A DNA stretch of 64,000 nucleotides from Vibrio europaeus (GTDB lineage: Bacteria; Pseudomonadota; Gammaproteobacteria; Enterobacterales; Vibrionaceae), in assembly GCF_001695575.1 (NCBI RefSeq), contig NZ_CM004621.1, positions 1 through 64,000 of the forward strand, given 5' to 3'. The notes beneath the pieces were generated by a model. That model saw nothing but the letters and a program-made list of their open reading frames with translations, was not told where the DNA came from and did not search any database. The stretch's first letter is position 1. Each line of letters starts with the position of its first letter. Positions 17,512 through 27,983 of this stretch are shown here, piece after piece. A program made the position numbers and the translations under genes.

Positions 17512-20433
17512 TTACGCACCGTGATTTGGGTCACTTGCGAGTGAAACCGAGCCCCCATCTCCATTGCGTCCACCTTTTGTTCTAGCCTGACCCTCGTCGT
17601 CGGAATGAGTGTGAGTATACGAGTAAGCAGGAACGGCTGGGTAGCTTTGTTCTGGTGCATAAGAAAGGTCAGTTTGCGCTTGTCGCGGCTCGCCTACTTC
17701 TTTCTCCACATTATCCTTTACCGTCAGGTCAACACTTTGATCTACAGGTTGAGTGGCATGTTGTTCAGCCTGGGATTGCTGTTGTTGAGCAGATTGGGTT
17801 ACGCCCTGGAACGCTTTTTCATCGTAATGTTCCCAAGGTCGGTGCTCTGCCATACCTTGCTCTCTTAACATGTTGGTTTTCACTTCAGCAAGCGTACCTG
17901 CTGCCTCCATCACAGTTGTTTGTCTCTCTGTGAATTCAGGTACAGGGTTAGAAACGGGCTTGTCCGTTTCATAGCGAGCTTGGTAATCCTGTTGGGTTTC
18001 TGAGCGTGAATCACTAACTCCTGACAGCTCTTTAAACGCCTCGGTTTGAATGTAATCTCCGTAGCGATTCTTCACTTCTTGTAGGTCTTCAGGGCTGTGA
18101 GCAGTCATTAAGCGTTGTACATCATCCCCCGATAATCTTTGGCGATCTTCCAAGAAGTTTTGGAAGCCCATAATGTGATTTTGCGTGAAGCTTGCTGAGT
18201 CGTTCTCCATGCGTGTGAGCGCTTGGCTGTAAGCAAGCATGTCCGATTCACTTTTCGCCGCTTGTGAGGCAATTTGTTTGCCGTCTTGGTAGTTAACCGC
18301 AAAGTCTTTAGCATACTGCTCAACATCGCTGTGCTGCTGTTTGTTATCCACTTGTTCAGCCGCGCGTGTCACTGTGCTTGCACCTTGCGTATATTGCTTG
18401 GTTGCTTGATCCAGTGCTTGCTGATTTTCGCTCACCTGTTTCGAGAAGCTATCGCGCTCTTCGTCAGACCAACGAGAGCTCGCGTTCACTCCGGCATTAA
18501 GCATGCTTAGCAACCCACTGCCACCCTTGCCGCCGATACCTAGCCCCGCATTTGCGCTTAGACTTGTAGCATGCAAGTAAGCTTGTGATTGCTCTTGGCT
18601 CCAACCTGTCGCCTGGGACACGCTGTTAACCGCAGATTGCATATCGTTGTAGCCTTCCATGATTTGCCCTTCCGTGCTGCTGCTATGGCCGCTGCCGTAA
18701 GACTGGGATTTACTGAGTGAATCACCCCATCTATCGCTCTGGGCAATGCCAGTGCTGATGTTGTGGCCAAGCTGCATACTTTGCTGCTCAAGGGACTGTT
18801 GAGTGCGAGTCAGGTTATCTTGCACACCTTGCTGCACCGATTGTTGAGCCGCCATTTGGAAGTTAGCTTGGCTGACCGCAGGGGTCGCATTGTAAGTCGT
18901 TCGACCGTCACCGTGTTGCGTTGTGATAGAGCCGTCAGAGTTCTGCGTATAACTATGGCCAGTATTGGTTAAGGTGTTGTCATCGAACTTGTTCGCAGAG
19001 GTGTTATTGAAGCTATGGTTGTCCATTTGCATGTTGCCAAAGTCCATGTTTCCGCTTGATGCAGCAGCAGAGGCGCGAGCATTGGTAGAGTTAATCATTC
19101 CTGCTAACTGATAGTTCATATTGGACAGCACCGCAGAGCCACCCTTGAGGAGTCCACCCGCAATGACTGGTACACTCATCATCAAGATACCTGTCATGTA
19201 CGAGAAGCGGCTATGCAGTTCATCGAGCGCATTCGCGTTTGAAAGCACAAGACCACTAAAGCGCCCTGCAACGGGCTCACTCATTTGCTCCAGTCCCCAG
19301 ATTTGGATAGCGTTTAAGATCGCAAACAGCATTGGCCAAGTACCTAAGTAGAAGAACGTGCCCGCGTAGCCCTTTAATACCATCACGGTCATGCCAGGTA
19401 ACATCGCGACCCCTGCGATGAAAAAGGCCGTACAAGAGAACAGTAAAAACATGATGGTTTGCAGCATGGGTAAATACTCCCTGGCCATCAAACCCAGTGA
19501 AGCCCACATAGAGGTTGTTTGTAGCTTATTGGTGGTATAGGCGTAGTTTAACGCGCTCTGTGTTGGGTCAGCAGAGTCAATGCTGTAACGTATCGCGTTC
19601 ATGACCATATTTTGCTTGATGATATTGGAAGCACTGGTGCTGAGCTTGACAAACTTAGTGTAACTACGTTGGAGTGCGGTTTCCGTTTGAGATTTATAGA
19701 GTGTCGCATTTTTCCCCCACATATGCTGTGCGAGTAAGTTCATGTCTTCCCCCGCGGCGTCCGCGAACCCTTTCTTAACTAAGGGGTAAGCTTCTGCGCA
19801 AGTCTTGAAGGCACCATTGATGTACATACCTCTTAGCGGACTTTGGTTGATGGTGTCGAGAAAGGCAAAGATATCTTCTTTGCCAAAAAGCTGATCCCAG
19901 GTGAACTTGTGATTAATTTTTTCATCCAGGTATAAGCAGTTATCAAAGTAATCACTCCATTGAGAGCGTAAGGCAGTGGTGCGTACATTTGCCTGTCTCG
20001 ACAGTTGATAAAGTTCAGAGCCAAACAGCATCCCAGTTCGACCGTAACGCTCATCGTCTGAACTGGTAAAAATGGACTCTACCCCTTCAGTAAATCCCGC
20101 CATCATGCCACTGAAAAACCAAGTAGGCAGTGCGACTAGGTAGGGGACGTTGTCGATGTTGTAAACTTTCCCTGGCTCGGTTTTATCCACCACCATCACG
20201 GTGGCTTTCATGTTAATAAGCATCAAAGGGACGAGGGTGTAGACCGCCATCCATTTGCCAATTTCTTTCGGGTTGCGGCTCAGCATAAAGGTGGCCGTTG
20301 TGACCAATAAGCCCAACATGATGCAAATCCGAAGATAATCACCAAACGAGTTAGTCGCAAAGAAAACCGCCACTGCGTTGAGTGCCTTTTGCACCACCGC
20401 GCCAGAGGTATAAGTGTAGTATTCAAAAACCAT
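17512..20433 (-). CDS. traG: TraG mating-pair stabilisation protein
   Basis: 973 aa. The N-terminal part has several membrane segments (for example around 35-85 and 315-375), acting in pilus assembly. The long C-terminal periplasmic part is Ser/Gln-rich and would stabilise the mating pair, as in F TraG (938 aa). It starts four bases after the traH stop. Confidence 0.93.
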   Translation of the reverse strand: MVFEYYTYTSGAVVQKALNAVAVFFATNSFGDYLRICIMLGLLVTTATFMLSRNPKEIGKWMAVYTLVPLMLINMKATVMVVDKTEPGKVYNIDNVPYLVALPTWFFSGMMAGFTEGVESIFTSSDDERYGRTGMLFGSELYQLSRQANVRTTALRSQWSDYFDNCLYLDEKINHKFTWDQLFGKEDIFAFLDTINQSPLRGMYINGAFKTCAEAYPLVKKGFADAAGEDMNLLAQHMWGKNATLYKSQTETALQRSYTKFVKLSTSASNIIKQNMVMNAIRYSIDSADPTQSALNYAYTTNKLQTTSMWASLGLMAREYLPMLQTIMFLLFSCTAFFIAGVAMLPGMTVMVLKGYAGTFFYLGTWPMLFAILNAIQIWGLEQMSEPVAGRFSGLVLSNANALDELHSRFSYMTGILMMSVPVIAGGLLKGGSAVLSNMNYQLAGMINSTNARASAAASSGNMDFGNMQMDNHSFNNTSANKFDDNTLTNTGHSYTQNSDGSITTQHGDGRTTYNATPAVSQANFQMAAQQSVQQGVQDNLTRTQQSLEQQSMQLGHNISTGIAQSDRWGDSLSKSQSYGSGHSSSTEGQIMEGYNDMQSAVNSVSQATGWSQEQSQAYLHATSLSANAGLGIGGKGGSGLLSMLNAGVNASSRWSDEERDSFSKQVSENQQALDQATKQYTQGASTVTRAAEQVDNKQQHSDVEQYAKDFAVNYQDGKQIASQAAKSESDMLAYSQALTRMENDSASFTQNHIMGFQNFLEDRQRLSGDDVQRLMTAHSPEDLQEVKNRYGDYIQTEAFKELSGVSDSRSETQQDYQARYETDKPVSNPVPEFTERQTTVMEAAGTLAEVKTNMLREQGMAEHRPWEHYDEKAFQGVTQSAQQQQSQAEQHATQPVDQSVDLTVKDNVEKEVGEPRQAQTDLSYAPEQSYPAVPAYSYTHTHSDDEGQARTKGGRNGDGGSVSLASDPNHGA

Positions 20434-20436
20434 CGG

Positions 20437-21819
20437 TTACTCCTGGTAATCCTGGTTATTAGGAATGAGTTTAGAAAGCTGCTTTTTGCCTGTGCGTTGC
20501 TTCTCGCGTTCAGCAGCAATCAGGTCATTTTGTGCGTTGATAATTTTCATCGCCTCTTGCGTCAGTCCGTACATGAACTGCTTCGCTCTCGCCGTATCGT
20601 TCTTGATGGCTTCGATGTTGGCCAAGCTACTGTTGGACGCCGACAAGGAGTGTTCGACCAGGTTGAGAGTGTTGGTCAGGTAACGATTCAACAGCTCGAT
20701 AGCCAACATGTTGGCGTAGGCAGGGGTATTCGGTACGGCACCGACCGCCGCGTTATCGAAGAAAAACTTCAAAATGGGCGTTTGGATAAGCTCAATGAAC
20801 CCTTTTTGTTTCGTGGTGAGCGCTTGGTCGGTCAGGACGCTTTGCCACAAGGTATCAAGCTCTTTTTGCAACTGAACCTTAAACGCGTTGTTGGCAGGGA
20901 TGGTGACTTTTCCTACCGTGAGCGTTAAACAACCCTCAGTGGAAGTATCCCCACACTTATAGCGTTGTATTTCACCGCCATTGAGCAGCGCATCCACCAT
21001 ATTGTTGTCGTCAGTCAGTAAGCTAGGGAAGAAACCAGGTTTACCATCCTTATCGTAAACAAATGTCCCAGACAGACTCATCGCAAACTGCGCTAGGTCG
21101 GTATCGCTACTGAAGTACGCGTTTTTCATGATGGCTGACCAGGCGATGTTGTGACTGCGCATGGTCATTGCGTTGAGAGCAGGGTCGTTGTTGGCCGCAT
21201 CAAGCTGCCCGTTGACTGTACCATCATTGTTACATTTTGAAGCCGCTTCGACCCAATCGGAAAAGGCATTGTTTTGCGTACCTAATGTGGCACATACATG
21301 CTTCTTAGTGGCGGGGGCGGTCAAGGCTGCGAGTCCTCCGATGGTCGCTTGCGCTGCTTCACAAGAGTTGATTGATTGGTTAAGCCACTTGTCGGCCACG
21401 GCCTGTAACTTATCCATGTTTTGCTTTAATTGAGGCGCCCAAGTTTGCAGGGCTAAGTCCACGATAAAAGGGGGCGCGTTGTGAATGATGGCCTTGCCAA
21501 GTTTGGTCAGTTCATCCGAGCTAATATGAGAGAATCCACCCATGAACATGTCTATGCCGCTACACCCTGCGCTCACTGAAGGGATGGTTGCATTCACTAA
21601 TTGAGCATTGACGACTTTAGTGCGAACAAATAACGACCCACCGCTGTAGTAATTTGCGCTTTGCCCTTGATAAGCAATCGGATTCGTTACGTTGGCGTTG
21701 TAGCCCGAATCGTCAAAGAACTTTTGCAATGAACTACTGGTACTCGCTTGCACCATGGGGCAAACCAAGAGCGTGAGCAAAACGCCCTTAGTGATGGCAT
21801 TTCTTGTGAAATGAATCAT
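20437..21819 (-). CDS. traH: TraH pilus assembly protein
   Basis: 460 aa, the usual TraH length. Signal peptide ending VQAST, then the conserved opening segment with SAGCSGIDMFMGGFSHIS, then a helical C-terminus. It acts in the periplasm with TraF, TrbB, TraW and TraU in F-pilus formation. Its ATG overlaps the trbB stop. Confidence 0.95.
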   Translation of the reverse strand: MIHFTRNAITKGVLLTLLVCPMVQASTSSSLQKFFDDSGYNANVTNPIAYQGQSANYYSGGSLFVRTKVVNAQLVNATIPSVSAGCSGIDMFMGGFSHISSDELTKLGKAIIHNAPPFIVDLALQTWAPQLKQNMDKLQAVADKWLNQSINSCEAAQATIGGLAALTAPATKKHVCATLGTQNNAFSDWVEAASKCNNDGTVNGQLDAANNDPALNAMTMRSHNIAWSAIMKNAYFSSDTDLAQFAMSLSGTFVYDKDGKPGFFPSLLTDDNNMVDALLNGGEIQRYKCGDTSTEGCLTLTVGKVTIPANNAFKVQLQKELDTLWQSVLTDQALTTKQKGFIELIQTPILKFFFDNAAVGAVPNTPAYANMLAIELLNRYLTNTLNLVEHSLSASNSSLANIEAIKNDTARAKQFMYGLTQEAMKIINAQNDLIAAEREKQRTGKKQLSKLIPNNQDYQE

Positions 21820-22223
21820 TGCAGCGCCTCCCTCACTTCGGGGTCATTAATGGCGTTAGAAAAACCACTGAATAATGTTGGGTAATCAATGTCCCCACGA
21901 CTAATTGGGGTGAACTTTTGACTGTTGACGTTGATAAGAAAGGTCGCTGGAACGACGTTGCTCACGGCCAAAAACTTCTCTCTGATTTCCTGAGTGGCAG
22001 GAATGGGTACCTGAAAGCCAGGTAGACCGCCTCCATCTAAAGTGAAGGTATAGACGGTTAAGTTCAGCTGCTTGGAAACTTTGGTGACGCTTGGGGCAAC
22101 TCTGTGGCAATACGGGCAACTGCTTTGCATAAGGAACACGATTGCATACTCGTTGCTCATCGCTGCATGGGAAGGTGAGACTGAAAGGCTTAACCAAACG
22201 AGCAAGATAGAAAGGAAACGCAT
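21816..22223 (-). CDS. trbB: TrbB-like thioredoxin-fold protein
   Basis: 135 aa with a signal peptide. The active-site motif CPYC near residue 36 and the thioredoxin fold indicate a periplasmic disulfide isomerase, probably acting on Cys-rich TraN and TraU. It is shorter than F TrbB (181 aa). Confidence 0.85.
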   Translation of the reverse strand: MRFLSILLVWLSLSVSPSHAAMSNEYAIVFLMQSSCPYCHRVAPSVTKVSKQLNLTVYTFTLDGGGLPGFQVPIPATQEIREKFLAVSNVVPATFLINVNSQKFTPISRGDIDYPTLFSGFSNAINDPEVREALQ

Positions 22224-22238
22224 AACGGTTCTCCAGTG

Positions 22239-23009
22239 TCAGTAATTAGATTGAGTGAAATCGGTTGCCACGTTGTAAAAGCGTTGCAGCAGCCTAGATT
22301 GCGAGATAAAGCCATAGGCAAGAGGCTTGATTTCTTTTGTGTTGGGGTTGACGAGAAACAGAGCAGGGGTAAAGTCAGCGACTATTTTTCCTTGATTGCT
22401 CCGATTCTCACGTATCGATGATATGAACTGCTCATCATCGCTTAACCCTAAGAGCTCTAAGTCGTAAGCGTCAGCGAAAGACTGAATCGAAGGTGCTAAC
22501 TGCTGCGTGATGGCGTCTTGTCCTTCGTAAACAAAAAATAACCCCCAACCTTTTCGCGCCATTTCGCGCACTTTGTTTTTGTGCTTGGTTTCCAGGGCGG
22601 CAAGGTACGGTTTGCGAGCGGTTTGCTCAGTGGGATGTTCTAGGGTGTAGGACAGTTCAGGGTGTTCGACCAAGAGCTGTTTAAAGGTCATCCCTATTTG
22701 GTCGGTTTGCGACGTAATGTATCGATTAAGCTCTAAAAAGCGTCTGACCTTTTCTTTATTTTTCGGGTCAATGGTGGCCGCGGCATTGGCTTCGTTCCAT
22801 TGCTTTTTAAACCATGCGAGTTGTTCAGTCGCACTCATCACGGTTTTGGTGGTATTAGCCGGTATCGATTCAGGCTGATGCTTAGGTTTGACGGGCTTTG
22901 CGGGTTTGGGTTCGTTGTAAAAACGCCAACCAGGAGGGGTTTGGTTGGCATAAGTGGGTACACAAAAAAGCACTGCGATGAGCAGTGCTATGAGTCTTTG
23001 CCAAGTCAT
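22239..23009 (-). CDS. traF: TraF pilus assembly protein
   Basis: 256 aa, signal peptide ending TYANQ. The C-terminal part is thioredoxin-like but lacks a CxxC pair, as in F TraF. Conserved GWGLFFVYEG and FTPALFLVNP segments are visible. Confidence 0.93.
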   Translation of the reverse strand: MTWQRLIALLIAVLFCVPTYANQTPPGWRFYNEPKPAKPVKPKHQPESIPANTTKTVMSATEQLAWFKKQWNEANAAATIDPKNKEKVRRFLELNRYITSQTDQIGMTFKQLLVEHPELSYTLEHPTEQTARKPYLAALETKHKNKVREMARKGWGLFFVYEGQDAITQQLAPSIQSFADAYDLELLGLSDDEQFISSIRENRSNQGKIVADFTPALFLVNPNTKEIKPLAYGFISQSRLLQRFYNVATDFTQSNY

Positions 23010-23021
23010 AGTGTTTCCTTG

Positions 23022-24674
23022 CTAATTGGAGTCTCCCGCAACGGAATTTTGGATTCGCTGCTTGATGACATTGGGATCAGGAAGATTGATTCTGCTGTGG
23101 AGTTCTGGGTAAAACTCGCTAAAGTCGATGCGGTCAAAGTTGATTTGTCCGAGCTCTTCAGGGGTGAGAGCTGCGCATGTTGGGCTTTCTGATGAACCAA
23201 GCGTTTTACCTAGTTGGTTTATCGCCCCTTGCTCTTGGATAATCTTGCCCAGTTTACTGTCATAGGCGCAGTATGAACGCTTCTTACGGATGCATGCGCC
23301 GAGTATTTTTTCTGCACAATATTCCCCCACATAAAGCGTGAGACCTTTTTCTTTAGCGCGCCCCAGAGCTTTTTCTTCTTCATTGCAAGACGCGATGCCT
23401 ACATCGGTTCCCCAACCGCCATCCTTACAACAATCGGCTATACCTACCGCCTTCTTTGAGCATTGCATTGGCTTACCCGTAAAAATCTTGGGAGGGTCGC
23501 CTAATCCCTTTGCAGCTTCACCCAGTGCAGCTAGTGCGGCGGCGGACTTGTCGAATTCAGTGTTCAGTTTCGGTGTTGAGTCGTAACACTCACCATCGAG
23601 ACAGAACGACTGCTCACCGCAATTCAGGGTGACAGTGCGGCAGTTTTTCGTGGTGCAGATTTTTGTTATTTTTTCTTCAATGCAGACTCCATTTTGCTTA
23701 AGGCTGCATTCGCGTTTCTCTTCTCGGCATTCGGAGTATTGCCCGCAGTTGTTTGGCAAATCACACTCATGAAGAATTTCATACTTCCAGCAATCTAATG
23801 TGGTAGGAACGCCATTGATTGTTCGTGTTCCTCTCGGCTCGATACAGCGCTCACTAATCGGTTTGCACTCTTTGATTAATGTACACTTTGCTGCCCAAGA
23901 GACACTGTTTTTTGCACAGTCACTGCCTCGGTCAACGTATCCCGCAGGGCAGGTTTTCACTGAAAGGCAGATTTCATACTTGTATCCGTAAAGGTCGCCT
24001 AGGCCTTTGTTCGTCCAATACTTGAAAGCACCTTTGGAAAAAATGGCCGTTTTGTCTGGATAAAAAAAGGTCATTTGGCCATCCCATATCGGCATTGCCC
24101 ATGCGCCGTTCCAACTCTCTTGCCATACATTGTTGGTATCAAAACGGCATATCCTCGACTGAATATGTGGGGTTGTTTCTTCGGAAAAGGTTGGGACTTT
24201 TTCGCAAGGAACTGGAGAGAGCGTTGGGGCGTGACAGATTTTAGTATTATCTTCAAAGAGGCATTGTTCCCCCGTTTTGCAGTTGACGTATTTGTTTGAT
24301 TGACCATGGCTGATTTCAAACGCATTCTCTTGGCCAAGTAGCGCATAACGCATGTTCGGGTCATTTTTAAAATCTGGACGCTTCTTGTTGGTATTTTTGC
24401 TAATGCCTTGAGTAATGTCATTAGACGCAAAGGCTTGAGCCGCCTTTGTTTCCATATTGCCATCATTTAGCGATTTTTCGTCAGGATTAGCCACTTTGGC
24501 ACGGCAGGTGGCGTCCTTACAATAGTCATTTACATTGAGTGGGATGCTGCTTGGTGCAAGCATGTTATTGGAGGTTTGCTTTGCCCAGTTTGCCGTATCG
24601 TTGAAGGACTGTTCCTTGTTGGCCATTGCATTGAATGCCAGGAGAATGAGCGAGAAAATCAGAGCCTTTTTCAT
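23022..24674 (-). CDS. traN: TraN outer-membrane mating-pair stabilisation protein
   Basis: 550 aa, close to F TraN (602 aa). Signal peptide ending NAMAN, then many Cys in CxxxC patterns between about 150 and 450, which need disulfide formation by TrbB or DsbC. In F this protein contacts the recipient surface; the variable middle region would decide specificity. It overlaps the trbC stop by one base. Confidence 0.93.
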   Translation of the reverse strand: MKKALIFSLILLAFNAMANKEQSFNDTANWAKQTSNNMLAPSSIPLNVNDYCKDATCRAKVANPDEKSLNDGNMETKAAQAFASNDITQGISKNTNKKRPDFKNDPNMRYALLGQENAFEISHGQSNKYVNCKTGEQCLFEDNTKICHAPTLSPVPCEKVPTFSEETTPHIQSRICRFDTNNVWQESWNGAWAMPIWDGQMTFFYPDKTAIFSKGAFKYWTNKGLGDLYGYKYEICLSVKTCPAGYVDRGSDCAKNSVSWAAKCTLIKECKPISERCIEPRGTRTINGVPTTLDCWKYEILHECDLPNNCGQYSECREEKRECSLKQNGVCIEEKITKICTTKNCRTVTLNCGEQSFCLDGECYDSTPKLNTEFDKSAAALAALGEAAKGLGDPPKIFTGKPMQCSKKAVGIADCCKDGGWGTDVGIASCNEEEKALGRAKEKGLTLYVGEYCAEKILGACIRKKRSYCAYDSKLGKIIQEQGAINQLGKTLGSSESPTCAALTPEELGQINFDRIDFSEFYPELHSRINLPDPNVIKQRIQNSVAGDSN

Positions 24675-25348
24675 TATTCTAACCTTTTCAATATGTTCCT
24701 AGCGTTTTCACCCGTATCACCTTGCGAGAGAACGTCTAGGGCTTGATAGAGTGAAATGTTCCCGTAGACAATGTCGTAATCTTCGGGGCTACAGGGCTGC
24801 TTTGGTAAGCAATGACCTTCTTTAACGGAAACGAAGGCCGGAACGCGTTCAATATTGAACTGGCGAAACCACTCTGGGCTTATCGAAAACCCCGCTTGAA
24901 TGGGATGCTTACTTTTGATGCCTATTAGTTGACTGATTCGAGCTGTGGTCGCAGGAAATCCTTTAGGAAGAACACCACGAATGACCATGGGGACGCCCGT
25001 TCGTTCACTTTGTTTTAGTAATTGCTTAAGTGAGGTACTGGGCATTGTTAGCGAAACAAACACCATGACACCTTTAGGGGCGCTGTCGGGGTTTTGGGTT
25101 GGCTGCGGAGTATTGAGCAGTTCCGTTAAAGCATTGGGTTTCACCAAGGATTGAATGTCTCGGCTTATCCCAGTTGTTGCTTGCTTATGTTGTCTTGCTT
25201 TATCCCACACCTCGCCCCAGTTTTGAGGTGGAGGGGACTGCATCATGGCATGCTCTCGCTCAGCTAAAGCCTTGAGCTCTTCTTCGGAATAAGCATGAGC
25301 ATGGGTACTCACCAAAAAGGTGAGTACAGAGAGTAAAAGAGTTTTCAT
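24674..25348 (-). CDS. trbC: TrbC-type pilus assembly protein
   Basis: 224 aa with signal peptide ending AHAYS. The F-type TrbC domain is recognised from MVFVSLTMPSTSLKQLL and RGVLPKGFPAT. Periplasmic, part of the TraF/TraH/TraW/TrbC group. Confidence 0.9.
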   Translation of the reverse strand: MKTLLLSVLTFLVSTHAHAYSEEELKALAEREHAMMQSPPPQNWGEVWDKARQHKQATTGISRDIQSLVKPNALTELLNTPQPTQNPDSAPKGVMVFVSLTMPSTSLKQLLKQSERTGVPMVIRGVLPKGFPATTARISQLIGIKSKHPIQAGFSISPEWFRQFNIERVPAFVSVKEGHCLPKQPCSPEDYDIVYGNISLYQALDVLSQGDTGENARNILKRLE

Positions 25349-25361
25349 CGCTGACTCCTAT

Positions 25362-25718
25362 TTACTCAAAGAGTGACAGTGGCCAGGCTAAGTTTAACCA
25401 CGGCTTGTCGATTGTCTGGAGGTGGCGAACGAGTTGATTGGCATTGACGGTGTGGCCACAGTCATACAGCGACATAGGCTCTTTTAGTGCAGATTCTTCT
25501 AGCGATTCCTCTCTGCTCGCTAGGCGTGAATCTAGACAAAGTTCAATGAACGTATTAGCCACTGTAGCTTGTTCTGGATGACTATCAATCCATTCACTGA
25601 TTTCATGCCGCTGATGGTCTTTTAGGGTTTGTAAAAACTGAGATACTTGACCGAGAAGTAAGGCACCAATGATGGCGGAAACAAGCAAAATAGACTTGCA
25701 GATTTTTTTAAGTGTCAT
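25362..25718 (-). CDS. Small bitopic membrane protein in the tra operon
   Basis: 118 aa from ATG 25718, preceded by AAGGA; a GTG seven codons upstream has no such site. One N-terminal membrane helix (about 8-30) and a periplasmic remainder with two Cys. Not recognised. It takes an accessory position between traU and trbC. Confidence 0.7.
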   Translation of the reverse strand: MTLKKICKSILLVSAIIGALLLGQVSQFLQTLKDHQRHEISEWIDSHPEQATVANTFIELCLDSRLASREESLEESALKEPMSLYDCGHTVNANQLVRHLQTIDKPWLNLAWPLSLFE

Positions 25719-25865
25719 GAGTTTTTCCTTAATCTCCACGCAGGGCGTGGTACTCCTTTTCTCTCTACAAGCACTACGCGCTTATAGCAGAATAAAGCGA
25801 GCTAAATGAGGGGGGACTAAAGCCCTATAAAGCTTTGGACTTATGCCATAAAGTGAATGTTGGGG

Positions 25866-26861
25866 TTACAGAAATACGCAATTGCGTTTACGCCATTGAG
25901 CAAAACCAAAATTATCCCCAGTTACGGGGTTATCATGGCCAGATTCCCAAATGGTCGTTGTGGTGGTGTAAGGGTGACACCAAGCAGCGTCAGGAATGGG
26001 GCCTGTCATTTGATAGCGGTATCGAGATTTAGGCAGGATTGGGGTTGGGTATTGATAGCAGATAGCGCCATCTTCGCCCCTTGTCTCCATAATCATGCCC
26101 TGCCTATGCAGCTTATAGTTAAGCCGTTCCATTATAAGCGTACCCGCTTGGATGGGGGTGTCTCGATAATTGGTCGTTCCCGTTAACGGGTAGGCGCTGC
26201 CTTGAGAGCCCATACACCAAAAGAGGGCGTCAATAGGAAGAGCGGTATTTGTCGAGGTGAGCATGGCTTCTGGAACGCACGCGAGTTGCGCAATCAAATT
26301 ACCAAACAAAAGCGCTTCGGGGTTAAGCACTAACGACAATTCATCATCATCCCATAGCGGATCAATTTCTGTCATGTAGGCAATATCAAAATTATCCGTG
26401 GCCATACAAGCTGTGGATTGTATGAGCTGTAACCACCAAATGACCGGATATTTGTACCAGTGCGCTTGATAGAAGCCTCCATCGCTACTGTCGCTATCTC
26501 GCGCAGTGACTCGACCACCAATTTTTTGTTTGTTTGCCCCGCCCATTTCCATTCCCATGCTAACCATGCAGTAAGGAACGCGAGTGACATCGGTCAAAGC
26601 ATATGGCTCCCAATAACCGATGTTCAGCCCGATTTGCACAAAAATGGGTGGAGGCTTAGGGCAATAGGAAATAGGGGAGGCAGGGTTGTTGGTGTCAGGG
26701 TAATTTGAGGGAACCACCGTCGCTGAACCAATGGTCATTGGAAACATGCAACTCCAACAAATGTCGGATATGGGGTTAACAAACCGACTGACACATGCAG
26801 CTCCCCCCGCGTGACTTTGGCTGCTCATGAGAAACAATATTAGGAAGTACCAACGTTTCAT
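25866..26861 (-). CDS. traU: TraU pilus assembly/DNA transfer protein
   Basis: 331 aa, equal to the usual length. Signal peptide ending SHAGG, Cys-rich, with conserved NPISDICWSCMFPMTIG near residue 30 and a C-terminal NFGFAQWRKRNCVFL region. Periplasmic; in F it matters more for DNA transfer than for pilus growth. Confidence 0.95.
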   Translation of the reverse strand: MKRWYFLILFLMSSQSHAGGAACVSRFVNPISDICWSCMFPMTIGSATVVPSNYPDTNNPASPISYCPKPPPIFVQIGLNIGYWEPYALTDVTRVPYCMVSMGMEMGGANKQKIGGRVTARDSDSSDGGFYQAHWYKYPVIWWLQLIQSTACMATDNFDIAYMTEIDPLWDDDELSLVLNPEALLFGNLIAQLACVPEAMLTSTNTALPIDALFWCMGSQGSAYPLTGTTNYRDTPIQAGTLIMERLNYKLHRQGMIMETRGEDGAICYQYPTPILPKSRYRYQMTGPIPDAAWCHPYTTTTTIWESGHDNPVTGDNFGFAQWRKRNCVFL

Positions 26862-26870
26862 GGTGCCTCC

Positions 26871-27269
26871 TTATTTTGAAATGCAGCAGTGCGTTGACTT
26901 GAGTAAATTCAGAATGTTCAAGCCATCGTCGATATTCCACTTCAAACTATCTCCCGCCGTATTCTTTCTGGCGCTCTCTATTTCATCGTGATAGTGCGTC
27001 CAGTAGGTCACTAACCTATCCACTTCTTGTTCCACTTGATTGGTGTTCTTTTGCAATAAGACCTGGCTTAAATCGTTAAGACCCGCCAACAAATCAGACA
27101 ACCATAAAAGGTTGCTCGGTGTTTCGCTTGGCATCGGGGAGCCTTGGTAAAAGGTAGTGTTGAGACGTATGGTTGCCGCAACGTTTGTAACGAAGCAAAG
27201 CAATAGGTTCACCGCCTCATCTGCATTAAGAGTCGATTGCTCTAAAGTTAATTGCGTATTCATAGACAT
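26871..27269 (-). CDS. Hypothetical protein between traW and traU
   Basis: 132 aa, helical, soluble, no signal peptide. Not recognised. It lies nine bases before traU and three bases after traW, so it is co-transcribed. Confidence 0.7.
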   Translation of the reverse strand: MSMNTQLTLEQSTLNADEAVNLLLCFVTNVAATIRLNTTFYQGSPMPSETPSNLLWLSDLLAGLNDLSQVLLQKNTNQVEQEVDRLVTYWTHYHDEIESARKNTAGDSLKWNIDDGLNILNLLKSTHCCISK

Positions 27270-27272
27270 TCC

Positions 27273-27983
27273 TTAGTGATTCGTATCAGAGTCATCCTCG
27301 CTATACGAGGACACATCAAATTCATCAATTCGCCAACGTACGCCTTCTTGGTAAGCTAATGAAGGGACGTTTTTGATGTGGAGTTTGTGAGTGATGAAGC
27401 CATCTTGTGCGTGGTAAATACGCGTGCCTAACATTTCAGCGGTTTTATCAAGATTGCCGCCTGTTAGGATGTATTTGATAGGTTTTTCGTGCGTAAACTG
27501 CCTAGCAAAAGCTCTTTGTTTTGGATCGCTTGCATCGAGAAAGAGCAATACTTTTGATAGCTGAAATTTAGGAAATATCTTGGCGCTATCCTTTGGCCAG
27601 GTTGAGCTATCAAACGGATTAACGGTTTGCCCGTTACCTGCTATGACTTCCCCAGTTTTTGGATTAGTCACTTGTCCTGGAAAGGTCATGCTAGGGTTCA
27701 CATAGAACGTTTCTGGGGTCGTGGTGGTTCCAATTGGGAGAGGGGGTGGGTTGCTCACTTTATGCTTCACTCTAGCTTGAAACTCTTCTTGCATGTCAGC
27801 CAATTTGCCTGTGCGTTCGAAGTTTTTAAGCCGTTGTTCAATCCAAAGCAGCATGTCTATTTCACCTATAGGGAAGGTAGACCCCATTACCCCAAAGTTT
27901 TTCGCACTGGCCATGGTGGAGGCGCAAATTAAGGCAAGGCATAGCGCTTGCCTACAGGGATGAGATATGCGATTCGAATTCAC
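27273..27983 (-). CDS. traW: TraW pilus assembly protein
   Basis: About 236 aa. I choose GTG 27983 because GGAG lies about nine bases upstream and it leads into a signal peptide ending TMASA; the longer frame to 28148 has no such support. Conserved GVMGSTFPIGEIDML and PFDSSTWP segments. The start lies inside the traC end (32-base overlap), so translation is probably coupled. Confidence 0.88.
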   Translation of the reverse strand: MNSNRISHPCRQALCLALICASTMASAKNFGVMGSTFPIGEIDMLLWIEQRLKNFERTGKLADMQEEFQARVKHKVSNPPPLPIGTTTTPETFYVNPSMTFPGQVTNPKTGEVIAGNGQTVNPFDSSTWPKDSAKIFPKFQLSKVLLFLDASDPKQRAFARQFTHEKPIKYILTGGNLDKTAEMLGTRIYHAQDGFITHKLHIKNVPSLAYQEGVRWRIDEFDVSSYSEDDSDTNH